Numbered from the stretch's first letter, positions 11,001 to 21,921 are shown. The stretch is DNA of 64,000 nt from Bromus sterilis (GCA_950022295.1 OX465600.1:23907282-23971281); one strand, 5' to 3'. The notes: generated by a model from the letters alone, not told the origin. Numbers and translations are program-made.

Positions 11001-14000
11001 GTCTGGTTTCAGCTTTTGCAACCATAATTCTTAGCCCAACCTAACTGGCCACAGGAATCTTTTTGAACATCCACTTGAACTCGATGCCCAAGATGTTATT
11101 TCTTGAAATAGTATTATTTCCTCATCTGATCTGATACCTTAGTGTTTGTCCGCATTTGCAGCTTTCTTACCAAATTGTTGACTCAATGATTTGGCTTGGG
11201 ATACGTGATATGATAAACGAATTCAGGAAAAAGAAGTTGAAGCTGCGTCCAGTAACATACCTAAGTGGTGCACAGGGTTCTGGAAGTGACATTCCTCATG
11301 GATACATCTGGAGCCCTCATCTTGTCCCAAAACCGAAAGGTGCTTGATTCATATTAATTTGAGCTGAAACAAGATCATGCTTAACCTTTTTCATTCTTGA
11401 TTGTGTCAATTCCATTTGTCAAAGTTAAATATATTAACATGGTCGAGTAATCTTGTTTCAGGTCCATTTATTCTTATCTTGCGTTTCTCCCATCTTTACT
11501 TTTTTCGTGTGATTCCATCCATTTGCTTGTATTTATAAGAATTAAACCTGACAAGCTAACTAGCTAATGGTTATGACACCAGTGGTGTTGCATACTCGTG
11601 TCATTGCAACACTCCTTCTAACTTGTCAATATATTACGGCAAGCTTAAAATTGTGGGTGCAACTAATTGAGCAGTTGCATCTCAATTGCCTCTTTACTGC
11701 ATGCTAGCAGATTGAAATTTCAGGAAATGCTGTTATCTAAAATTTAACTTTATAAGGAAGTGCCTAGTACTTGCTAGAATATGTGCATGTTTTATCACTG
11801 CTAATTATTTAAGGAGCTTCTATAATTCATTTTGAGATTATAACTGCAGTTGTGAATTGTGGAGTAACTTATTGGGAAAACTATATCATTGGAATTTTCA
11901 GATGGAGTTTATTCTCAATCAGTATTTTGTTGTTGTTGCGAATGGTTTGTAGCTTAGTGTTAAATTTGTCATCTATTTGGATGCAGACTGGGGCCCCAAG
12001 ATTGATGTTGTTGGATTTTGCTTCCTCGATCTTGCGTCTGATTACGTACCTCCTGAAGAACTTGTGAAATGGCTTGAAGCGGGTGACAAGCCCATTTATG
12101 TTGGGTTCGGTAGTCTTGTAAGATTAGTTTGACCTTTCTTATATTTACTGCTGTCGTTTTTAAGTTCCAATTTTCCAATTCTGATATCGTGCATTATTTG
12201 ACCCACTGTGTTTAACTTATTGTACCACTTGGGAAGATAGGGTTAGTTACTTAGTTGCACAGTGAATCTTTCTTAATTACCCTGATGTCATGACAGTGAA
12301 TGCGCTTTGTGGATCAGTGAAACTCTTGTTTTACAGCAGAAAGCGGCTTTGTACATGCTTTTTTTTACTACCTACGGTAGTAATAAGAAACTTGTTTGCC
12401 ACTTGGAATCTTTGTAGCATATCATCCAGAAGTTATTTGTGTGCTTTAGGCGGGGGGTAGTTTAGCTCTATAGCTTAATAGTTCCAGTTAGTTAGGGTAT
12501 GTTTTACTAATTCAAATAGGGGTTTGCTGTTACATTACATCTTAAAAAGATAGTCTCAACTAACACTTAAATTTAAAAATGAAACTGTTAGGTGCTTTTG
12601 AAAAGCCACCATAATGCCTTACCTGATTCTTTCAGTTTTTTTTTCTGATACACTAGCCAGTTCAAGATCCAGCAAAGATGACTGAAACCATTGTCAAAGC
12701 ACTTGAAATGACTGGACAGAGAGGTATCATTAACAAAGGTTGGGGTGGCCTTGGAACATGTAAGTTCATCTTGTGATTTGTGGGATGTTACACTATTTGG
12801 TTATGTGCATATATTTTGAGTCTATCCTGGGTTCTTGAACCTTTTGCAGTGGCAGAACCAAAAGATTCCATATATGTACTTGACAACTGCCCTCATGACT
12901 GGCTTTTTCTGCAGTGCAAGGCAGTGGTAAGCCTTTGCTTGTTACTCTTGGTGGCTTGGTGCATGAATCATATTATCTTTCATTCATATAATAGTTTCCT
13001 ATTTTTGTAGGAGTATAACTAATTAACTAACAATTTTCATGGGGCATACTTAAGAAAATCTGGTGAAAGAACTTCAGTGCGTCTCACACTTTTTCTACCT
13101 CCACAGGTACACCATGGTGGTGCTGGAACTACTGCTGCCGGCCTGAAAGCAGCGGTACTCTCTCTCTCTCTCTCAGTTGCACCATGTTACGAGCTATTCA
13201 TCACAGTGTCACATGACTTTCACACTATTCTCGATGTAAATACGTATACAAAATATTTGTGTTAAGCCAATTATTGTTAGGTAGAGTAAGAATCAGTTGA
13301 AAACAATTCTTGATCATGTCTGTAGTGGCCAATAAGACAGCTTCTATTAGGAGCATTTTCTGTGTAATGGATCTATTACACTTATAACTAGCTAAGGAAC
13401 TGGCAGCTAGTACCTGATCACAACGTTTGCTATTTTGGACCAGTTCTTAGATTTAGTTTAGTTCTAATCCAGTGTTTTCGTGATTTGTAGTGTCCTACAA
13501 CTATTGTACCTTTCTTTGGCGACCAACCATTCTGGGGAGAGCGGGTGCATGCTAGAGGGGTAGGGCCTCTGCCTATACCGGTTGATCAGTTCAATTTGCA
13601 GAAGTTGGTTGATGCTATAAAATTCATGTTGGATCCAGAGGTAACTCTACAAATTCTTTGCACTTGGGCAGATGCTACTTTTTTATATATATCAGAAAAA
13701 TAGATACCGAGAACATGGACACAGATGTGCATAGGTAGGCTGCAGGCCATGTTACAGATATAATTATGATATGTACTGATATTCAAAATTGCTCGATTGT
13801 CACCTTGATAATTAGAAGTTTAGAACCTTACAGTTTGTACATGAAGAATTGATCTGAATATACCTGTTTTAGTACTTTCCTTCTCTGAAAATATATTGCT
13901 TCCAGTAGTCAAGATGAATGAGCTTTACTTGAGTTTCTGGAAAGATTCTGTTGCCGTTGGCGACTCGCCACTGCATTGGTAGTTTGGTACCCAGCAGGGT

Positions 14001-14459
14001 TCCAAAAGCCAGGGACCTACTGGTTACTGCCCAAGAAACAGGAACCTGTCTGGTTCCATTCCCTTAAATTGGATCTTTAGAATGTTCAAATTAAGATCTT
14101 AAGTTCTCCATCTAAAAAAAAGATCTTAAGTTCTCTAATTGGACCAGCTTTGGGACATAAAGACAAATCAGCACTAGACTAAAATTTCCTGATCCAGAAT
14201 TTATTATTGAACCTTTACTGGTATGTATATGATCTCTTAGCTAGTAAAAATACAGCATAAGCAACTTTCCATGCGATTTCAGGTGAAAGAAAAGGCTGTG
14301 GAGCTTGCCAAGGCCATGGAATCTGAAGACGGCGTAACGGGTGCAGTTAGGGCATTCCTCAAACATCTGCCTTGTAAAAAAGATGAAAATTCACCCCCTC
14401 CGACGCATGGCTTTCTAGAGTTCCTGGGCCCGGTAAGTAAATGTTTGGGGTGCTCTTAG
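5032..14459 (+). CDS. UGT80A2: sterol 3-beta-glucosyltransferase, UGT80A type, 14 exons, 619 aa
   Basis: The enzyme transfers glucose from UDP-glucose to the 3-hydroxyl of membrane sterols, giving steryl glucosides. The model joins 5032-5197, 7312-7493, 7878-8120, 8416-8527, 8615-8785, 10085-10148, 10236-10293, 11162-11339, 11987-12117, 12657-12759, 12850-12926, 13107-13154, 13491-13640 and 14283-14459. All junctions are GT-AG and in phase, giving 1860 bp. Residues 1-55 are an acidic, Gly-rich leader. VGTRGDVQPF near residue 180 is the GT28-type N-terminal motif, followed by GHRVRLATH, KNKGFLPSGPSE and ANPPAYGHTH. The UDP-sugar signature HHGGAGTTAAG begins at about residue 497, and GDQPFWGERVHARGVGP follows. 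The C-terminus ends KCLGCS, as in Arabidopsis UGT80A2 (about 637 aa). The start is the first ATG after a GC-rich leader (context ACAAATGG). The last exon contains a strong GTAAGT donor just before the stop. The gene looks intact. Confidence 0.96.
5699..6764. mobile_element. non-autonomous DNA element in intron 1 of the UGT80 gene
   Basis: Terminal inverted repeats are GTCAGCCTGGGAATGG at the left and the complement of GTCAACCTGGGAATGG at the right. They are flanked by an imperfect 9-bp direct repeat (GCTCACCGT at 5690-5698, GCTCACGTT at 6765-6773). A 9-bp duplication would suit a Mutator-type element. The inner ends share poorly conserved 'aaccc' and 'ccaatcc' motifs, and the middle carries a 40-bp minisatellite. 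No transposase is encoded. The boundaries are my best reading, and the imperfect duplication leaves room for error. Confidence 0.55.
6053..6415. repeat. 40-bp minisatellite, about nine units
   Basis: The unit GTCCGGCGAGGCGGAGRTAC followed by AYGACGGYRGGTCGGCGGCT repeats with an exact 40-bp period (for example at 6179, 6219, 6259 and 6299). Units alternate between two variants (GGAGGTACACGACGGCAGG and GGAGATACATGACGGTGGG), so a higher-order 80-bp repeat is visible. All lie inside intron 1. The unit is not a multiple of three, so reading frames through it are coincidental. Confidence 0.9.
8121..8391. repeat. tandem duplication (about 135 bp x 2) inside intron 3 of UGT80
   Basis: 8121-8251 and 8252-8391 are near-identical: both run GTTAGCC, TAGCTAACATTGTTGTTAA, GCTAACTCCGGTTAGTTCCA, CTTAATGTCACCAGACATCA and CCAGTATGACAAGG. 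The first copy begins exactly at the intron's 5' splice site, so the second carries a duplicate GTTAGCC sequence preceded by AAGG. Confidence 0.9.
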
Positions 14460-14931
14460 GTGCTGGTCAGATGCAGGTATACCGTTCCTCCCTGCTGAAC
14501 AAAGAGAGTGTAAAAAAAGGCTCTTGGGTGACGTGCAATGCTATTTCATGCGATAAGAATGTGGAAGACAATTGTAGGAAGTTGATGTACATGCGGCCAG
14601 GAGTGTGTGATTTATTGTTTTGCATCTTTCCTTGTGTGTGTGTTTGTGGGTGTAAAGAGTATTTGTCTGGTGATTTGGTACATCTTTTTTTGGTGTGGGT
14701 TGCAACATTGGTCTGCAGCAACCGATGATCTCACATCTATGACCAGGCAACCTGTGTATATGGAAAACTTGAAAGAGGGCAGATTAGTTCATTTACCCCT
14801 TTGCAGTTTGCACTATGATTTGATTTGGAACTGCCAGAAGTGTCATGGTTATGATTGTTTGTTTCAAGTTGTTCCTGGTTCTGCCACATGTCTTCATTTA
14901 TGATAAAGCACAAACCTCAGGTACGGGAGCT
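14460..14931 (+). other. 3' flank / probable 3' UTR of UGT80, part repeated near 29.8 kb
   Basis: This follows the UGT80 stop and contains no convincing gene. About 14720-14850 (starting GCAGCAACCGATGATCTCAC) recurs in the same orientation, more diverged, at about 29785-29960. That shows that this 3' flank was copied elsewhere in the window. Confidence 0.5.
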
Positions 14932-15300
14932 TCAAAGGGAACTTTCTAAAGGTGGAATTGCATCAGAAAGATAGTTGTCTTGAAGGTGTATCTCTGTGAT
15001 GGTTGAGGTATTAAAGAGGGATGTAGGGATCGCCCCGTCAATAACAAAGAGACAAGCTATTCGGTAGTGACCTCTAGAGCCGGCGAGGAGCGGTGGAATA
15101 TCACCAGAAAGTTCATTGCTGCCAAAATCTAGAGAAGAAAGGCTGTGAAGCGCACCGACGCTGAGCGGGATGGTGTCGTTAAACGTGTTGAAGCTGAGGT
15201 TGAGGTACTGGAGTTTGGAGAGCCGGGTAAGCTCCGACAGGATATGGCCTGAGAGTTCGTTGCAGGGTAAGTGGATTCTTACCAGAGCAGTGATGAGGAA
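14932..15300 (-). pseudogene. LRR receptor-kinase gene fragment (N-terminal LRRs)
   Basis: Read on the minus strand this matches the first LRRs of the intact kinase at 21963: LVRIHLPCNELSGHI, then SKLQYLNLSFN, SLSSLDFGSNELSGDIPPLL, TSLFNTSTITEIHLQDNYLS and AIPP. About five LRRs are represented. The segment between GDIPPLL and IPTSLFN is shortened and garbled (about 40 residues lost compared with the intact gene), and the frame ends soon after AIPP. No start codon context, transmembrane segment or kinase domain is present. It lies in the opposite orientation to the intact gene. Confidence 0.85.
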
Positions 15301-16431
15301 GAACATGACCGTTACATCGTGGGTGTTGTATGAATACATTCCTTGTCTATTGTGCATACACGTGGGTTGATCATCGGTGAACTTCTTTGGGAAGGATCAA
15401 CAATAGAGATATTCATAATTATGTTTTCTAAAATATTAAAATTGTGTGCATACAGAAAAAACAATGTATTGCAGTCACTACCATGCATGCTAGCTATAGT
15501 TGACTGATGTCTTCATTGCATAGACAAAGAGTTTTAGACCTCTGTGACACTAGGACCTACATGCAAGACCTAAATATTAGAACATAACTACTATATAATT
15601 TTCTGCAATTTTTCAATAATGTGATATAAGCCAAAGGACCATGTGTGAACCTCAATGGTACAACCTCATTCTCCCATTGTTATCCTGCAATTACATAAAG
15701 TAGATACTTGATCACCATGCCAAGCAAATTGGCATACTATCAATAATAATAGGTTGATGCAGAATAAACATGGTGTCCACCTAACAGATTCCAACAATGT
15801 AAGGGTAGTAACCGAAGGACCTTAATGCATATTCTCCTATATTCAATATAGCCAAAATTGGCCTATTTCTCAGCAATTGAACATCACATTGTAGAATTGA
15901 ATGGACGAAATGGTGAAATTGAACACCACGTTGCACAATAGAACATTACATTTCATTCATATATCATTGAAAATTATATTGCATAATAACATTATATTGC
16001 ATAAGTCATAAGTGTCTATAATTTATGGAGGAAAGGTAGGAGCCCATGCGAAGGGACAACCGAAGATAATTTTACTAAGGCTAAGCTAGCTATAGGCATT
16101 CAATAAGCTAAAATGAGCTACTCATCATCGTCGTTAGAGAACTATGGGATCCTTTCCGTTGGAAGAGGGCGAGCTCTCCACATTGTGGATGTCCTCCTCG
16201 TCACCCGAGTAGATCACAAATGGCACTGTTTCATCGTGCTGGTTAGCTTTTGAAAATCCGAGCACCAAACTGCTGGATCTGGAGTAAAATGCCGAGAAAA
16301 CACCTTGTAGTGTTCGTGGTAGGCACCGACTATGGCCTGAAAAAACACCACACCATGTCATTTAAAGCGGACAACCTTGTGGCACCGTTTGCGCGCGACG
16401 CGTTGACAGTGGCATCAATGTTCATGTGGTA
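15301..16431. other. no gene supported
   Basis: AT-rich intergenic DNA with short frames on both strands (for example 16134-16361 minus) that I cannot match to any family. I see no terminal repeats or splice structure here. Confidence 0.4.
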
Positions 16432-17090
16432 AAAGGATGAAACTTGGTATGGTGTTATTATTTTACCAACATATCATGTCGTAAAATTTTGAGACGGTTA
16501 CATAGCAAATTGGATATATTTTGTGTACAAACTAGACCATATCTTCCGAAGTATCAGAGTTTCAGATGAAATACCAACGTCCTACAAAAACAACTCATTT
16601 TTAATGTTATTTCAAGTTTAAATTTTTATCTTTTCAATATGAAACATTGAAATTCAAATCCTTGAAATTCAACCCGTTATGATACCATTTGCTAATTTTA
16701 ATGCATTTCATGATTTCGTTTGAGAAAAATGATCTTGATATTTAAAAGCACTTCAAATGAGCTCTGAAAAGGATGAAACTTGGTATGATGTTATTATTTC
16801 ACCCACATAGCATGTGGCAAAAGTTGAGAGGGTTATTAGATAAACTGGATGTACTTTGTGTATAAACTGGATCATCTCTTCTAAAGTATGAGAGTATCGG
16901 ACAAAACCGACTTCTTACAAATATAACTCCTTTAAAAAAATCATTTCAAGTTCAAACTTTTTATGTGTTCAATATGAAGCATTGAAAGTCACACCCTCAA
17001 ATTTTAACTTGTTATGACTTTAATTTGTTTATTTTATAACATTTCATGATTTTCCAGCCAAATAATTAAGAAAATGAAACAATTACTTTT
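16432..17090. repeat. diverged tandem duplication, about 330 bp x 2
   Basis: The first unit starts near 16432 (AGGATGAAACTTGGTATGGTG) and the second near 16766 (same start, ATGATG). Both then share GTTATTATT, TTGAGA.GGTTA, TTTGTGTA, AAACT.GA.CAT, AAGTAT.AGAGT and TTTCAAGTT in order. This sequence type resembles internal parts of Triticeae CACTA elements, but no ends are visible. Confidence 0.75.
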
Positions 17091-17163
17091 CAAATTAAAT
17101 TATGTACAATTAATAAAATCAAATTATTAGCAAATAATGAATACAAAAAAGTTCAAAAAAATA

Positions 17164-17374
17164 CTACCTCCTTTTCGGTTTATAAGGCTTGCGCGTATCC
17201 CTAGATCCATAATTTAACCAACATAAAATGAGTTGTATAGTCTAAAAATTATACCATTGGAAAGTATACGGTTTGAAGTTTCCAATGATATATTTTTTGT
17301 GATATATAACTTGTAATACGTTGGTCTAATTGTTAACCTAGATATACGCGCAAGCCTATAAACCGGAAAGGAGG
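17164..17374. mobile_element. Stowaway-type MITE (211 bp)
   Basis: The ends are CTACCTCCTTTTCGGTTTAT and the complement of CTTTCCGGTTTATAGGCTTG, giving inverted repeats of about 30 bp that include GGCTTGCGCG. TA flanks both sides (17162-17163, 17375-17376). The right-hand TA is shared with the next MITE. Confidence 0.9.
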
Positions 17375-17376
17375 TA

Positions 17377-17665
17377 CTCCCTCCGTTCCGGTGCATAGGG
17401 CTTATCTTCAAAAACTATTTGTTCCACTTTAACCTAAGATTAAGGCCTGTAAATATTAAATGAAATTTAATTAGCACACAACGCATGGCTGCTCCTTTGT
17501 GTACGTATGCAATCAATTTTCTGCATGCAACTAGTACTCCATCACATAATTCGCATGAGAAAACTAATACTAATGGAAGCTGATTGGAGGGAAGGTTAGC
17601 CAATAGATTTTCACCTTGGTCTCGCTGCGATTTATAAGAGGCCTAACACACCGAAACGGAGGGAA
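17377..17665. mobile_element. Stowaway-like MITE (289 bp), back to back with the previous one
   Basis: It starts CTCCCTCCGTTCCGG at 17377 and ends CCGAAACGGAGGGAA at 17665, with TA on both sides (17375-17376, 17666-17667). Inner arms (TAGGGCTTATCTTC versus GATTTATAAGAGGCCTAA) pair only loosely. It shares one TA with the preceding element, so one copy inserted at the end of the other. Confidence 0.75.
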
Positions 17666-17667
17666 TA

Positions 17668-18328
17668 ATATTATAAAATCAAATAAATAAATTGAATTGT
17701 GTGCAAAGCATTAAAATGGAAAATTTACTACACAGTTAATTAGTGGCGGGCTACTTCTAGCACCAACGAATGATTTCGGCTGCCCCGAGGATTTTAGAAA
17801 AAAAGTTCCTCCGACCTAGTGGCGAACGCTTACTGGCCAACCAATTTCTTTTTAGAAGCTTTGTAGTCAAGATTGGGTTAATAAGCTTCTAAAATGAAAA
17901 GTTTAGTTGACCTTCTAGAATAAGCTGGTAGGGGGTAGTTTATTCTGGAAACCCAAAAACACAAGCAAGAGAACTAGCCAGTAATGTCACTGGTGATGTG
18001 TGGAGAAAGCCTAAAATATGTAAACAACCATTCCCACGAGCGTGAAATTGAATATTCTGTTTTCAAAGTCGTGCTTCCAATTCATAAGTGAAATATTCTG
18101 ACAGTATCGGTCTCATCGTCATTCCTTTTCTCCCACTTGTGTGTGACTGGTACAGATATTTTTTTTTGGATTTGGAAGCATCACGTTCCGATCGGCAGCA
18201 CAAGGATTCAACGCCAATACAACTCTTTAGCATCTATCCAAGCACTAAACCTGTGCGCCAAGATAGCGGATTTGAATCAACTTTCAAAAACCAATCAGAG
18301 TGTGCCTTTCAATTGACCAAGCCAGCTA
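17668..18328. other. intergenic; promoter-proximal segment shared between the two peptide loci
   Basis: No gene is visible. From about 18165 onwards the sequence resembles 28230 onwards: shared blocks are TTGGRAGCAWCACGT, ATCGG.AGCACAA.GATT and AGCACTAAAC.TGTGCG. These mark the left part of a duplicated unit that also contains the small peptide genes. Confidence 0.55.
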
Positions 18329-18408
18329 CTACCTCTGTCTCATAATATAGTATCGTTTTTATACTACACTAGCTTGAAAAACGATACTATATCATGAGAT
18401 GGAGAGAG
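18329..18408. mobile_element. Stowaway-type MITE (80 bp)
   Basis: Ends CTACCTCTGTCTCATAATAT and the complement of ATATCATGAGATGGAGAGAG form a near-complete hairpin. TA dinucleotides flank it at 18327-18328 and 18409-18410. It lies about 120 bp upstream of the TATA box of the first peptide gene and is absent from the second locus. Confidence 0.88.
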
Positions 18409-18532
18409 TACCAACTACAACCATCCAAAAGTCAAGCAGAGCGTGTCAGCTTCCAGCTACAAACATTCAACAGTCAAGTAGATAGCGTGCGTTCGTACCA
18501 ACTACTGCTGTTCCGAATTTCTGTACAAATCC

Positions 18533-18543
18533 TTTATATATAA
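18533..18543 (+). promoter_or_regulatory. TATA box of the first small-peptide gene
   Basis: TTTATATATAA lies 73 bp upstream of the ATG at 18616. The surrounding sequence, including AAGGAGGCCAAGAAGC just downstream, is nearly identical in the second copy (28548-28558), so the core promoter was duplicated with the gene and kept. Confidence 0.75.
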
Positions 18544-18615
18544 GGAGGCCAAGAAGCTGCAGGGTCAAAATACAAGAGAAGAGAGCGGCGAGTGCAACAT
18601 CATTTATTCTGTGGC

Positions 18616-19722
18616 ATGGATTGGAGGTGCCACATGAACTTGGTTCTTCTGCTAGTAATACTGGAGATCATTCTGCTTGTTACCACGACGTCCGGAGAGC
18701 TGCCCTTTCAGGCTTCAACAAGTATGTGATTTTGTCCTTCTATCTTGCACATCCTAGGTAAATAGTATTTTCTTCGTTCTGAAATAAGTGTCTCAACTTT
18801 ATACTAATTTTAATACAAATTTATACTAAAATTAAACACTTATTTCAAAATGGAGGGAGTACTATCAGTTTACTCACTAGATAAATGTTATATTCTTATC
18901 TGGAGATACGGCGTAGTAGACAGTCCTTAAGTTCTACTACCTTCGATCCGATATAAGTGTCGGGGAAACAATATTAGACTAGTACAAATTTCTTCAAAGC
19001 TCACCACAGTGATTACGGATCGAAGGGAGTATTAAATGTTCACAGAGGAGGTATCTGTTTCCATATTATCTCCACCTATATGGTCTAAATTCAAATTTGA
19101 TGATTTATATCCAAGCTAATAAAAATATACAAAGTCTGTGACAATCCATATATCGAAGAAAATGAATAAAAGCTACCATTACACGTTCACCTTCTCGCCC
19201 ATCATTGAAATTTTAGTCATACTGATTGAATGATTAAACCGGCCAGAAAGCTTGTTGTGATCCCAACAAAGATGACGAATTAGCTCCCCCATTTTTTTTC
19301 TGTAAACCCACGAAACAATATATGGAATGTATGCTAGTTAGATGTAAAACTGCCGAAGAAAAGAATATAAAAATCTTGTCCTATATACACGTTCTTTTTA
19401 GTTATAGCTTTCCTCACCATGTTGTGTACTTTGTTTCCCAAATGCTTGCTCTACTTGAAGCAGTAGTAATTTTGTTTTTGCAAAACTGTCCTCCGATGTA
19501 TTAAAAACATGCAATAGCAGTACAAAACTACATAAAAGTAAAATAAAAAAATACAACAAAGTCCATGGGCCACTAAGCACTGAAGTGATAATAAGGTGTC
19601 AATACATGCTCTCAGAATTGTCAATACTAATTTGCAATTTATACTCCGTTTTTGCAGGAAGGACCGATCCCAAATGCCCCCCATGTCACAAAATTCCTGA
19701 ACACCCTCCTTGTCATTGTTGA
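18616..19722 (+). CDS. small secreted cysteine-containing peptide, copy 1 (two exons, 56 aa)
   Basis: I do not recognise the family. Exon 1 (18616-18721) starts MDWRCHMNLVLL and continues with a hydrophobic run to about residue 25, then TTTSGELPFQAST: it looks like a signal peptide, though with one Glu inside the core. A GTATGT donor at 18722 and a TTTTTGCAG acceptor frame a 936-bp intron. Exon 2 (19658-19722) encodes RRTDPKC-PPC-HKIPEH-PPCHC and a TGA stop. The mature part would be about 25-30 residues, basic, with four cysteines (C-x2-C-x7-C-x-C) and a dibasic RR. Copy 2 at 28633 has the same exon structure, splice phase and cysteine order. Two Stowaway MITEs sit in the intron. The start is the first ATG after the TATA box. 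The risk is that both copies are relics, but neither has a stop or frameshift. Confidence 0.6.
18768..18859. mobile_element. Stowaway-type MITE in the intron of peptide copy 1 (about 92 bp)
   Basis: Left end TTTTCTTCGTTCTGAAATAA (first bases mutated from the usual CTCCCTCCGT) and right end TTATTTCAAAATGGAGGGAG are inverted. TA lies on both sides (18766-18767, 18860-18861). Confidence 0.75.
18937..19029. mobile_element. Stowaway-type MITE in the intron of peptide copy 1 (about 93 bp)
   Basis: Ends CTACCTTCGATCCG and CGGATCGAAGGGAG are exact inverted matches apart from one base. TA flanks are at 18935-18936 and 19030-19031. The centre pairs poorly. Confidence 0.82.
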
Positions 19723-20320
19723 AAGTTTATGGGCTATTTTGTTCAGTTCATTTATATAGTTGAATTGTTTGTATGGGGAATATAATTAGCTATATATAAT
19801 TGAACTAGCCAGTTCAGTATGTAATTAGTGAAGTTTGGGAGCTATTTTGTTCAGTGCGTCTGTATGTGAATTGTTTATACATAAAAAGATCACTTATGGT
19901 TATGAATGAAATGAATATTCAATGAATTTCAGCTTATATTGCTCATGTTTGTGTCGTGCTCAGGTGCAGACAGTTCCAATGGCCTATGCTGCTTAGTGAA
20001 TGAAAATTTCAGTTTCCAGGTTGACGAATAAAAATGTTTCCAAATTGGATCGCGCACAACTTATTGTAACGAACCGTGTACGATGAGATACTAAGTGAGA
20101 GGCGGCTGCAGGTAAGAATACATGTGCGATGAAAGATCCTACGAACCAAAATTTCCACTAGGAACCGGTCATCCAACTGTACATGCGAATGTTCGACCAT
20201 AGTTTAACCGAAATTTAGCAAAATTGAATTATTTTGGACGAAATTCATTCAAGCCACCGCTGCCAGATGGAGGTTCGTAGGCCCATCACCCTTGCCAACC
20301 GCCACCTCCTGTAGCGCGAG
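19723..20320. other. no gene supported; 3' flank of peptide copy 1
   Basis: AT-rich sequence after the stop at 19722, including plausible polyadenylation signals (AATGAATGAAA region near 19900). About 20000-20300 is unrecognised. Confidence 0.4.
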
Positions 20321-20808
20321 CAACTAGTTAGAAGGTATCCATTGCAGAGGTCACTCGCGTGCGCTTCGAGCGCGTCAAGTGTTCCGTTTTGGTGCGTTTT
20401 GGTGTTTTTCTTTGGTCCCTTTATGATCGACACATGGCATGATTTAGACGTACAACACGGTCACACGCGCAGCCACAGTACGAACCACAGCCACAATTTT
20501 TCAGCCACAACCACAGTTTTTTCAGCCACAATCTCCGTCACAGCCTAGTTTTTCAGTCACAACCACAGTTTTTTCAGCTACAACTCCTGCCATCGCCCAG
20601 TTTTTTAGCCACAACCATAGTTTTTTCAGCCACAACAATAGTTTTTCAGCCACAGCTCTGCCACAGTCCAAGCCACAGGTCCGTGCGCAACCACAGGAGA
20701 GTCTGCACGCAGCCACAGTTGTTGTTTCGCGCAGGACACAGTAAAAATGCGCACCAAAAGTGACCTCTGCGGGGCCGCGTAGAAGGGTGCCCGCTAACTA
20801 GTGATGGA
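20321..20808. mobile_element. small DNA element with inverted ends and internal minisatellite
   Basis: The left end has ACTAGTTAG and then GCAGAGGTCAC within 35 bp. The right end is the complement with the same two blocks (GTGACCTCTGC at about 20760-20770, CTAACTAGT at about 20796-20804). Between them 20470-20670 holds an irregular tandem repeat based on AGCCACAACCACAGTTTTTTC. No coding capacity or clear target duplication is visible, so classification is open. Confidence 0.55.
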
Positions 20809-20926
20809 CTCCAGTAGCATCGATGGCTACCTAGGGCACTTGGCACCGCCACCATCGCATTCGTACCGTTCGAGGCCGATGCGCTCCGCAATTGGAGCGC
20901 TTCTTGCGCCTGCACGATAAGCATAA

Positions 20927-21480
20927 TTTTTTTTGAAAAAGAAAATATATTAATATCAAGAGATATCAATTACATCCGGCTTTTGCAACAACAAAATATC
21001 CAAAATATATTACGGATGCACACAACCCATAAACAAAAAAGAAGAAGAAAAATAAAAGAACCCACTATAGTGATCAATTTCTAGTAAATTCAGCACAAAC
21101 CACCACCAACACACCACCAAAGTACAAATTCTTTAAAAACGACACCTCCAAAAAGGAAACAGTGCACAAGAACTACCGTTTTCCGATCATAGATCTTAGA
21201 TTTTCACCCTGGAGAAAATCCTCGCTTTCGAAACAATGCCTTCATCAAAGCCACTGTCAGGCACAATCAGTTAAGGTCAAACCTTGGGTTTTCACCCCGT
21301 AAGCTAAGACTCTAAGCTCCTCCTGTGTTGTCGCCCCCTCTTACCAATGCCTCTACTACGAGCCATGAATCACCAAGCAAAGTCCGCATCACCTCCACCA
21401 ATACCTTCTGGTGTTCCAATCGTAACCGATTTGATATTGCCCGGCTTTGCTAAAATCATGGAAATCGCAATTTCGATATG
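20927..21480 (-). mobile_element. LINE-like 3' fragment (minus strand)
   Basis: A run of T at 20928-20934 followed by GAAAAAGAAAATATATTAAT reads on the minus strand as the AT-rich 3' UTR and poly(A) tail of a non-LTR element. The adjoining 500 bp is non-coding and unassigned. The left boundary is the T run and the right boundary is a guess. Confidence 0.45.
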
Positions 21481-21582
21481 TTCCGTGATGTTAGCACGAA
21501 AAGTATAATGGAGCAACAATTTTAATTATTTGTCTTCAGAGGTCAGACCAATTTTCTTGTAACCAGCCATATCTTTCTAATA

Positions 21583-21779
21583 TGTATTATCTTGCGGGTT
21601 TATTAAAATGGGCGATAAGATATGAGAAATCATCTTGCGTTGAGCTACGACAAGCATTCCAGCTTAGTCGTCATCCCGTGATGCTAATCATATATGACCA
21701 ACATTTCAACAATGGGTGATAACTTTAGATGTAGACGGAACATAAATAAACATTTTACAGAACCATTGAATGGTTGTGG
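21583..21779. repeat. left arm of inverted repeat bounding the LRR kinase gene
   Basis: This arm matches the reverse complement of 25932-26128 over its whole length with substitutions and small gaps: shared blocks are ATTATCTTG.GGGTT, GGCGATAA.ATATGAGAAATC, AGATG.AGACGGA and AATAAACATTTTACAGAAC. The outer edge is at ATTATC in both arms. Confidence 0.8.
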
Positions 21780-21912
21780 CGTGCAGTTTGCCGCTTTCCT
21801 TGACTCTTGAAAATGGAGATCAGCCTCGGCTAACCTTGACTGCTGCCTACCTTGGCGCCGCGCTTCACTTCTTCGTCTTGACCAACAATCCCACGCCATG
21901 GATGCAGCTCAA

Positions 21913-21921
21913 GTATACATA
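21913..21921 (+). promoter_or_regulatory. TATA-like element upstream of the LRR kinase gene
   Basis: GTATACATAAAAG lies about 45 bp before the ATG at 21963. No other TATA-like sequence is closer to the start, so the 5' UTR would be short. Confidence 0.5.
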
